NCBI GenBank assembly: GCA_903921295.1
Contig: CAIXOZ010000062.1
Span: 1 to 19,011 of the forward strand
Length of the DNA: 19,011 bases
Source of the DNA: an uncultured cyanobacterium
GTDB taxonomy: Bacteria; Cyanobacteriota; Cyanobacteriia; PCC-6307; Cyanobiaceae
Direction: 5' to 3'
Positions within the stretch are counted from its first letter, which is position 1; every line of letters starts with the position of its first letter. Below are positions 12,220 to 19,011 of this stretch, in pieces. The translations under genes and the position numbers were made by a program. The notes beneath the pieces were generated by a model. The model did not search any database, was not told the origin of the DNA, and saw only the letters and a list, made by a program, of their open reading frames with translations.

Positions 12220-15200
12220 TTGGTTCACATCAACCAGGTCGAGCTCAGTCATTTCAAGTCGTTCGGGGGATCGCTCTCGATCCCCCTCGAGCAGGGATTC
12301 ACCGTTGTCACCGGCCCGAACGGCTCCGGCAAGAGCAACATCCTCGACGGGGTGCTGTTCTGCCTGGGCCTGGCCACCAGCCGCGGCATGCGCGCCGACC
12401 GGCTGCCGGACCTGATCAACAGCGCCATGCTGCGCCAGGGTCGGGCCGCCGAGACGGTGGTGAGTGTGCGCTTCGATCTCAGCGACTGGGAACCGGACAG
12501 CGCTGAGACCGACCTCGAAGCTCCGGTCGAGGGCCCCTGGATCCAGCCGGGCCAGAAAGCCTGGACCGTCAGCCGCCGCCTGCGGGTCGCACCGGGTGGC
12601 ACCTACAGCAGCAGCTTCAGCGCCGATGGCGTGCCCTGCAACCTGCAGCAGCTCCAGACCCAGCTTCGACGCCTGCGGGTGGATCCGGAAGGCAGCAACG
12701 TCGTCATGCAGGGCGATGTCACCCGGATCGTCTCGATGAGCGCCCGCGACCGGCGCGGCATCATCGACGAACTGGCCGGGGTCGCCCTGTTCGATTCCCG
12801 GATCGAACAGAGCCGCGGCAAGCTCGATGAAGTGCAGGAGCGCCAGGAGCGCTGCCGGATCGTCGAACAGGAGCTGCTGGTGTCGCGCCAGAAGCTCGAA
12901 CGCGATTGCGCCAGGGCCCGCTCCTACCAGCTGCTGCGCGACCAGTTGCACGAGGGCCGCCTCCAGGAGCAACGGCTGGTGGTGGAGGCGGCGCGGAACA
13001 GCCTCAGAACGTTGGCCGAACGTCAGAGCCAGCTGCTGGAGAAGCAGGAGCAGGAGCGGCAGGCGATCGCCACCTCTCAGACCTCGCTGACCGCCGCCGA
13101 GGCCGAGCTGGTGACCCTGCAGGCCGAGGTCAAGGCACTCGGTGAGGACCAGCTGATCGCCGTGCAATCCGAGCTCGGGGGACTGGAGGCCAGCGGCCGG
13201 GAACTGCAGCGCCAGAAGGAGAAGCACGAACGTGAGGCCGAAGCGCTGCAGAGTCGGCGCCAGGCCCTGCAGGAACGCCAGGCCGAGCTGCGCCGCCAGC
13301 AGCAGGCGCTGCAACCCCAGGCCGACGCCCAGGCGCTCGAGGCCGCGGAGCGGGCCTGCAGTGACGCCGAGGCGGCGGTGGACCTGTCACGGCGGCGCCT
13401 CGGCGATGTGGCCGGACGTTCCGGCAGCTGGCTGGAGGAGCAGCGCCAGCGGCGACAGCAACGGCAGACCCTGGAGCAAACCCTGACCCCACTGCTGAGC
13501 GAGCGCCAGGAACGGGAGGAGCGGCGACGCCAGAGCAGCCTGCGCCGGGAGGAGCTCCTCAACGATGATCGTCAGGAGACGAGCAACAGCGAAGGGCTGC
13601 TGACGGCGATCCGGGCCCTGCAGGATCAGAGCGAGGCGCTCAGGGCCAGCCTGAAAACTGAGCAGGAGGCTGTGGCCGACCTGGCCGAGCGGCTCGCCCT
13701 GCAGCAGCGGACCCGCCAGCGGCTCGAGCAGGAGCAGACGGGGCTGGAGCGGGAGATCGCCCGGCTGGATAGCCGCCGCGAGACCCTTCAGGAAAGCCGC
13801 GGCACCGGCGCCCTGCGGGTGCTGCTCGAATCGGGGCTTGAGGGCCTGCACGGGCCTGTGGCCCAGCTCGGTGAGGTGGAGGAACGGCTGCGTCTCGCCC
13901 TCGACACCGCCGCCGGCGGCCGTCTCGGCCAGGTGGTGGTCGATGACGACCGCATCGCCGCCCGGGCGATCGAACTGCTCAAGAGCCGCCGGGCCGGTCG
14001 GCTCACCTTCCTGCCCTTGAACCGGATCCGCGGCGGTGGCGGCGCCAGCGCCGGTGCGGCCATGGAGCGGGGCCCGGGGTCAGGCCGCACAGGCGCCGAC
14101 CCCCGCCCGGGCCTGGTGGGGCGGGCCGTGGACCTGATCAGCCGCGAACCGGTGTACGACGAGGTCTTCCGCTACGTCTTCGGTGACACCCTGGTGTTCG
14201 AGACCCTCGACCACGCCCGCCGCGAACTGGGCCGCTGCCGCGCGGTGACCCTGGACGGGGAACTGCTGGAGCGCAGCGGTGCCATGACCGGCGGCAGCCT
14301 GCAGCAACGCAGTGGCCAGCTCAGCTTCGGCCTCAGCAGCGATCAGGATGACGCGGAACCGCTGCGTCGCCGCCTGCTGGAGCTGGGCGAGCGCCTGGTG
14401 CTCTGCCGGCGCCAGGAGAGCGACCTGGCCCAGGAGCTGGAACGCCGCCGGCCGCTCCTGCAGAAACTGCAGCAACAGTTGGCCGCCCTGGAGGCCGAGC
14501 GCCAGGCGGCGGAGCGAAGCCAGGAGCCGCTGCTGCAACGCCAGGCACAGCGCCAGCAACGGCTGCAGCAGCTTGAAGCCTGCCTGCGGGACGACAACGA
14601 ACGCCTCCAGGCCCTGGCCGGCCTGGTCGACCCCCTGCAGCAGCAGCTCCAGCACCTGGAGCAGCAGGAGAGCGCCGCCCAGTCGGATCAGGATGGGGCC
14701 CGCTGGCAGGGCCTCCAGGAGGAACTCGAGCAGGCTGACCGCACCCTCACCGCCGCCCGTCAGCAGCGCGACGGCCTGCTCAGCGCCCGGCGCGAACGGG
14801 AGCTGGCGGCGGAACGGGTGGGGGATCAGCTCCAGGCCCAGGCGGTGGAGGAGCAGCGTCTGGCCGATGAGGTGCTGGCACTGGTGCGTGAACGTCAGCA
14901 GTGGAAGCAGCAGCAGCAGGCCGATCAGGAGCGTCGCCAGGAGCTGGAGCAGCGCCAGGCGGACCTGCAGATGCGCTTCGGCGCCAGCCGCCAGGCCCGC
15001 GACGCCGCCGAGGCGACGATCGGCGCCATGCGCCAGGGCCTGCAGCAACGTCAGTGGAACCTCGACCGCCTTGGGGAGGAGCGGCTGGCCCTGGAGGAGC
15101 AGGAGCGGAGCGACCGCAGACGCCTGCTGGAACTGGAACAGGCCCTGCCCGATCCGCTGCCCCAGATTCCCGAGGAGGTGCGTGCCGGCGGCCTCGAGGC

Positions 15201-15837
15201 CCTGCAGGCCACCCTCCGCCAGGTGCAACAGCGGATGGAAGCCCTGGAGCCGGTGAACATGCTCGCCCTCGAGGAGCTGGAGCACCTGGAACAACGCCTG
15301 GCCGAACTGGAGGAGCGGCTGGAGGTGCTGCAGAAGGAGCGCGAGGAGCTGCTGCTGCGGATCGAAACAGTGGCCACCCTGCGCCAGGAGGCCTTCCTCG
15401 AGGCCTTCCAGGCCGTGGACCGCCACTTCCGAGAGATCTTCGCCGGCCTCTCGGATGGCGAAGGCCACCTGCAACTGGAGAATCCGGAGCAGCCGCTCGA
15501 AGGCGGCCTGACCCTGGTGGCCCATCCGAAGGGCAAGGCGGTGCGGCGCCTGGCCTCGATGTCCGGCGGTGAGAAGTCGCTGACCGCCCTGAGCTTCCTC
15601 TTTGCCCTGCAGCGCTTCCGCCCCTCGCCCTTCTACGCCCTCGATGAAGTGGACAGTTTCCTGGACGGGGTGAACGTGGAGCGCCTGGCCGCTCTGATCG
15701 CCAACCAGGCCGGCGCCGCCCAGTTCCTGGTGGTGAGCCACCGCCGGCCGATGATCGCCGCCGCCACCCGCACGATCGGCGTCACCCAGGCCCGCGGCGC
15801 CCACACCCAGGTGGTCGGGTTACCCCCCGCAGCGTGA
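12220..15837 (+). CDS. smc: Chromosome segregation protein SMC
   Basis: SMC is the core ATPase of bacterial condensin, which with ScpA/ScpB organises and segregates the chromosome. From TTG 12220 the product has 1205 residues. Walker A GPNGSGKSN is at 32-40. Gln/Glu/Arg/Leu-rich coiled-coil arms run from about 170 to 510 and from 695 to 1040, flanking a hinge at about 537-693 (VAQLGEVEERLRLALDTAAGG, then LKSRRAGRLTFLPLNRI). The C-terminal head has the signature LASMSGGEKSLTALSF from about 1111 and Walker B FYALDEVDSFLDG from about 1138. The TTG start is chosen because VHINQVELSHFKSF is the conserved SMC N-terminus; an upstream in-frame TTG (12172) would add 16 unrelated residues. A Gly/Ala/Arg-rich loop of about 30 residues sits in the hinge. 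The PRC-barrel gene follows after 63 bp. Confidence 0.97.
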   Translation: MVHINQVELSHFKSFGGSLSIPLEQGFTVVTGPNGSGKSNILDGVLFCLGLATSRGMRADRLPDLINSAMLRQGRAAETVVSVRFDLSDWEPDSAETDLEAPVEGPWIQPGQKAWTVSRRLRVAPGGTYSSSFSADGVPCNLQQLQTQLRRLRVDPEGSNVVMQGDVTRIVSMSARDRRGIIDELAGVALFDSRIEQSRGKLDEVQERQERCRIVEQELLVSRQKLERDCARARSYQLLRDQLHEGRLQEQRLVVEAARNSLRTLAERQSQLLEKQEQERQAIATSQTSLTAAEAELVTLQAEVKALGEDQLIAVQSELGGLEASGRELQRQKEKHEREAEALQSRRQALQERQAELRRQQQALQPQADAQALEAAERACSDAEAAVDLSRRRLGDVAGRSGSWLEEQRQRRQQRQTLEQTLTPLLSERQEREERRRQSSLRREELLNDDRQETSNSEGLLTAIRALQDQSEALRASLKTEQEAVADLAERLALQQRTRQRLEQEQTGLEREIARLDSRRETLQESRGTGALRVLLESGLEGLHGPVAQLGEVEERLRLALDTAAGGRLGQVVVDDDRIAARAIELLKSRRAGRLTFLPLNRIRGGGGASAGAAMERGPGSGRTGADPRPGLVGRAVDLISREPVYDEVFRYVFGDTLVFETLDHARRELGRCRAVTLDGELLERSGAMTGGSLQQRSGQLSFGLSSDQDDAEPLRRRLLELGERLVLCRRQESDLAQELERRRPLLQKLQQQLAALEAERQAAERSQEPLLQRQAQRQQRLQQLEACLRDDNERLQALAGLVDPLQQQLQHLEQQESAAQSDQDGARWQGLQEELEQADRTLTAARQQRDGLLSARRERELAAERVGDQLQAQAVEEQRLADEVLALVRERQQWKQQQQADQERRQELEQRQADLQMRFGASRQARDAAEATIGAMRQGLQQRQWNLDRLGEERLALEEQERSDRRRLLELEQALPDPLPQIPEEVRAGGLEALQATLRQVQQRMEALEPVNMLALEELEHLEQRLAELEERLEVLQKEREELLLRIETVATLRQEAFLEAFQAVDRHFREIFAGLSDGEGHLQLENPEQPLEGGLTLVAHPKGKAVRRLASMSGGEKSLTALSFLFALQRFRPSPFYALDEVDSFLDGVNVERLAALIANQAGAAQFLVVSHRRPMIAAATRTIGVTQARGAHTQVVGLPPAA

Positions 15838-15900
15838 TCCACCCAACTAGGTCACAATGGCTCTGATCGACCCCGCAGCCCGACGTACGGCCGACCGGAT

Positions 15901-16914
15901 TTGACCTCTTCCATCCCCCCTGCCGCCGATCCGGGTTCCGCCGCCACGCCGAGCGATCGCCTCTGGCTGCGTTCGGAACTGATGGGCACCCAGGTGATCA
16001 CCCGCGACACCGGCCGGCGCCTCGGGGTGGTCGGGGAAGTGGTGGTCGACATCGACCGGCGTGAGGTGGTGGCGCTCGGGCTGCGCGACAACCCGTTGAC
16101 CCGTTTTCTCCCCGGCCTTCCCCGCTGGATGCCCCTGGACCAGATCCGCCAGGTGGGAGATGTGATTCTGGTGGAATCGGCCGATTCGCTGGCCGAGGGC
16201 TTCAACCCGGAGCGCTACAGCAAGGTGATCAACTCCCAGGTGATCACCGAGTCGGGCGAACAGCTCGGGCGGGTGCTGGGCTTCAGCTTTGACATCGAGA
16301 CCGGCGAGCTGACCACCCTGGTGCTGGGAGCCCTCGGCGTGCCCCTGCTCGGTGAAGGGGTCCTGAGCACCTGGGAGCTGCCGGTGGAGGAGGTCGTGAG
16401 CAGCGGCCCCGACCGGATCATCGTGTACGAGGGCTCCGAGGAGAAGCTCAAGCAGCTGGGGACAGGTCTGCTCGAGAAGCTTGGCGTCGGTGGCCAGAGC
16501 TGGGAGCAGGAGGAACGGGATCGCTACCGCGCCTCGATGGTGCCGGTGGAGAACCAGCTGGCCGCCGGTACGCCGAGCCGTCAGGAGCAGCGGCTGATCC
16601 AGCCCTCCAGCGCCCGGGCCCTGGAGCGTGATGAGGAGTACGACTACGTCGAGCTGGAGGAGCGACGTGCGCAGCAGCCGATGCGCCAGCGTCGTTACCT
16701 CGATGAGGAGGACAGCGACTCCTATGGCGAGCCGGGACGCCGCTACGGCGCCCCTGAACCGGACCGCCAGGGCGAAGCCGAGCCCCGCTACCGCGACGCC
16801 GGCGACGGGCGCCGGACATCCGGTCGGTACGAGGACGAGGACGAGGACATCCCACCTCGCCCGCGGGGCGATGGCTCCAGCCGGCGTCCCCTGGATCTCC
16901 AGGACCCCTGGTGA
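15901..16914 (+). CDS. PRC-barrel domain protein with acidic/basic C-terminal tail
   Basis: This 337-residue protein has two tandem PRC-barrel domains. The first is at about residues 23-95 (LMGTQVITRDTGRRLGVVGE) and the second at about 105-180 (SQVITESGEQLGRVLGFSFD). PRC barrels occur in photosynthetic reaction-centre H subunits, RimM and many uncharacterised proteins; a photosynthetic role here is not shown. The C-terminal third (about 230-337) is low-complexity and highly charged, with Asp/Glu runs and Arg repeats, likely disordered. The start is TTG 15901; the first internal ATG (15981) would cut into the first barrel. It lies 63 bp after smc and is probably co-transcribed. A HIP1 octamer lies near its start (15953-15960). 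It is convergent with msrB. Confidence 0.85.
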   Translation: MTSSIPPAADPGSAATPSDRLWLRSELMGTQVITRDTGRRLGVVGEVVVDIDRREVVALGLRDNPLTRFLPGLPRWMPLDQIRQVGDVILVESADSLAEGFNPERYSKVINSQVITESGEQLGRVLGFSFDIETGELTTLVLGALGVPLLGEGVLSTWELPVEEVVSSGPDRIIVYEGSEEKLKQLGTGLLEKLGVGGQSWEQEERDRYRASMVPVENQLAAGTPSRQEQRLIQPSSARALERDEEYDYVELEERRAQQPMRQRRYLDEEDSDSYGEPGRRYGAPEPDRQGEAEPRYRDAGDGRRTSGRYEDEDEDIPPRPRGDGSSRRPLDLQDPW

Positions 16915-17071
16915 GGGTCGCCGGCTCCGGCCGGATGGGGTCCTGCCGTCCCTGGCGGCATCGATGCTGATCGCAACGGGTGCCGAACCCGGCGTCTGTT
17001 GGAAGCGAGGTGGCTGAGGTGGCCTGAGCCACCGATCGGTCGGATCCGGGGCTCAGGTCCTCCCTTCGGGC
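16915..17071. other. Convergent spacer with hairpin
   Basis: This is the spacer between the 3' ends of the PRC-barrel gene and msrB. GGTGGC and GCCACC pair around a CTGA loop at 17018-17033 and could serve either strand, but no U-run follows on either side. A near-repeat of GGGCTCAG flanks 17050-17075. No gene is seen. Confidence 0.5.
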
Positions 17072-17509
<438 letters not shown>

Positions 17510-17545
17510 CGTCAGGCCGGCAGCCTAGGAAGGCGAAGCCGCCGC

Positions 17546-18922
17546 TCACGATGGCGGCAGCAGCTCCTCCACCAGGTCCGCCAGGGCCGTGACCGCACCG
17601 GGCTGGCCGCGCAGGGAGCGCAGATCGTCGCGCATCCCCTGCAACCGTTCCGGGCTGGCCAACCAGTCGGCGGCCTCGGCGGCAATCGCCTCCGGAAGGA
17701 TCGTGCCCACGCGTTCGGGTACGACCCCCCGTCCGGCGCTGATGTTCGGCCAGGCCAGAAACCCGTGGTTGCGCATCCGCCAGACCGCCAGCAGCCGCCC
17801 CAGCAACCAGCGCAGAATCGGCAGGCGGGCCAGGATTCCAAGGCCGCCATCCCAGGCCTGCATCACCTCAAGGTGCTGGGTGGGGACAAGCACCAGCATC
17901 GGCACCCCGAGGGCCCCCAGTTCGGCGGTATTGGCCCCGACGGTGGTGAGCGCCAGGGCGCACTGACTCAGGGCGCCATGCACCGGGTGCTCCTCCAGCA
18001 GCACGATCTCCGTGCCGGCGGCCGTGCGCAGCCGCCGCTGCACGACGGCATCGGTTGCCGCTGACGGCGCCGGCTCCAGCAGCTGCGGCTGGCCGGCGGC
18101 ATAGGAATCGGCGATCGGATTGGCGGGGCCCGCATAGCGCAGCAGGTCGGCGACGCTGGCGGTTGGAGCCAGCGGCAACAGGAAACGGCACCCGGGCCGC
18201 AGCCGCCGCAGGCGATCGGCGGTTTCGAGCAGGAACGGCATCCCCACGGCCAGCTTCGCCCCCTTGGAACCGGGTAGCAGCGCCACCCATTCACCTGCCG
18301 GCAGGGGGGCTTCATCGCGGGAGGCGGCCGAAAGATCGGCCATCAGGTCGCCCACCACCGTGCAACGGGAGCGCCAGCGTGGATGCAGGCGCTCAGCCGC
18401 CTCCACCCCCATGGCGGCGATGCGATCGTTCCAGCGGGGCCAGCGGGCCACCCATTCGGCATAGGTGAGGTGCCGATAACCCAGGCGAGCCGAGAGCAGC
18501 ACCGTCCAGAACTGGTCGCCACCGAGGAAGACCACCACCCCCTGCCGCGGCCAGGGACCGAAGCGACGGGGGCGCAGCAACAGCCACCAGAAGCGATCGG
18601 CGGGCAGGATCCGCTCGAACAGGCCCATGCGCGCCGCCGCCTGAGGCTCGGAGCCAGTGGCATTCGGACAGGGCACCAGCACAAGCGTGACGGCAGCGCT
18701 CGCCTGCGGCTGCAACGGCCGCAGCGGCCGGCGCTGGTGCAGCCTGCGGGCCAGGGGCCGCACCCAGGTGCTCAGCTCCCCAGGCCCATTGGCCACCAGC
18801 ACGATCGCGTAGGGATCCGGCGGGTGGAGATTGCCCACAGCCGCGTTGGAGCGACGGGGTTCAGGCCCCAAGGCAGAACCGGGGAAATGCTGTGCGGAAG
18901 CAGCTCGTCCGGATCCATCCAT
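17546..18922 (-). CDS. LpxB-like (lipid-A-disaccharide synthase-related) glycosyltransferase family protein
   Basis: This is a conserved cyanobacterial GT-B-like protein. Family marks are a Rossmann-type start AIVLVANGPGELSTWVRPLA, where the GPGE segment resembles the nucleotide-sugar transferase LpxB, and the mid-protein motif VALLPGSKGAKL with its PGS segment. A C-terminal TTVGANTAELGALGVPMLVLVP follows, typical of the sugar-nucleotide-binding half. The catalytic activity and acceptor are not known to me; true LpxB function should not be assumed. The start is uncertain: ATG 18922 (458 residues) is used here, TTG 18958 would give 470, and GTG 18838 gives 430 and begins just before the conserved core. 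The region before PYAIVL looks poorly conserved. It lies between a tRNA-Leu upstream and msrB downstream. Confidence 0.8.
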   Translation of the reverse strand: MDGSGRAASAQHFPGSALGPEPRRSNAAVGNLHPPDPYAIVLVANGPGELSTWVRPLARRLHQRRPLRPLQPQASAAVTLVLVPCPNATGSEPQAAARMGLFERILPADRFWWLLLRPRRFGPWPRQGVVVFLGGDQFWTVLLSARLGYRHLTYAEWVARWPRWNDRIAAMGVEAAERLHPRWRSRCTVVGDLMADLSAASRDEAPLPAGEWVALLPGSKGAKLAVGMPFLLETADRLRRLRPGCRFLLPLAPTASVADLLRYAGPANPIADSYAAGQPQLLEPAPSAATDAVVQRRLRTAAGTEIVLLEEHPVHGALSQCALALTTVGANTAELGALGVPMLVLVPTQHLEVMQAWDGGLGILARLPILRWLLGRLLAVWRMRNHGFLAWPNISAGRGVVPERVGTILPEAIAAEAADWLASPERLQGMRDDLRSLRGQPGAVTALADLVEELLPPS

Positions 18923-18975
18923 CCTCAGGCGATCGGATTCCAGCGGCTGGCCGGTCAAGTTGTGAAAAAGAGAAA

Positions 18976-19011
18976 TGCGGATGGCGAGACTTGAACTCGC
19001 AAGGCCGAAGC
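18976..19011 (-). tRNA. tRNA-Leu, 3' part (cut by the window edge)
   Basis: On the minus strand, a variable-arm remnant GCTTCGGC leads into a T arm with stem GCGAG/CTCGC and loop TTCAAGT. The 3' acceptor strand CATCCGC and discriminator A (18976) follow. A class II variable arm plus discriminator A plus an expected 5' strand GCGGATG points to tRNA-Leu (Ser would have G). CCA is not encoded. The anticodon lies outside the window. A T-rich run (TTTCTCTTTTT) follows directly and may aid termination. Confidence 0.85.

Noticed and set aside
12144..12506. 120-residue plus-strand ORF overlapping the smc start
   Set aside because: It is out of frame with smc, covers the conserved Walker A region, and has no protein-like features of its own.
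14080..15804. 574-residue minus-strand frame antisense to smc
   Set aside because: It mirrors the Gln/Leu-rich coiled-coil codons of smc and shows no recognisable domain or ribosome-binding site.

Overview
This is a GC-rich bacterial chromosome segment. It most likely comes from an alpha-cyanobacterium of the Synechococcus/Cyanobium lineage. The strongest evidence is a circularly permuted two-piece tmRNA gene on the minus strand (about 8118-8440) that encodes a cyanobacterial-type tag, ANNIVRFSRQAAPGAA. Supporting evidence is a porphobilinogen synthase with Asp/Ala at the zinc-cysteine positions, a cyanobacterial-style PRC-barrel protein next to smc, an LpxB-like glycosyltransferase homologue, and at least five HIP1 octamers (GCGATCGC). 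I see no insertion sequence, prophage, CRISPR array or rRNA. The organism assignment is inference.

Layout. Positions 1-996 (+) hold the 3' part of a MalK/UgpC-type ABC ATPase, convergent with a minus-strand block. In transcription order that block is a zinc-finger-less DnaJ-type co-chaperone, hemB, a VOC/glyoxalase-fold protein and mutS2. The last two overlap by GTGA. At 6322-6783 (+) is an exported thioredoxin-fold protein resembling the domain fused to cyanobacterial VKOR, convergent with a small exported two-cysteine protein (6808-7167, -). At 7345-7829 (+) are two tandem ribbon-helix-helix (RHH) proteins. The second has only 59 residues and is preceded by a perfect inverted repeat holding three CTAG cores spaced 9 bp apart. 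Next come a structured non-coding stretch and the split tmRNA.

The second half starts with an RlmL-type THUMP methyltransferase and a CPA1 Na+/H+ antiporter (both +). A translationally coupled minus-strand pair resembling E. coli yqjD-yqjE follows. Then come smc (+) with a TTG start and the PRC-barrel protein (+, TTG start). The window closes with a minus-strand group of partial tRNA-Leu, LpxB-like protein and msrB.

Functionally the window is mostly housekeeping: chromosome maintenance (SMC, MutS2), ribosome rescue and modification (tmRNA, RlmL), protein folding and repair (DnaJ, MsrB, Trx-like), tetrapyrrole synthesis (HemB) and ion or solute transport. The 6.2-8.5 kb interval is the least ordinary part: small exported proteins, RHH regulators with a candidate operator, and the permuted tmRNA. 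I found no convincing wholly new system. The best candidates for follow-up are the RHH/CTAG cassette and the details of the split tmRNA.
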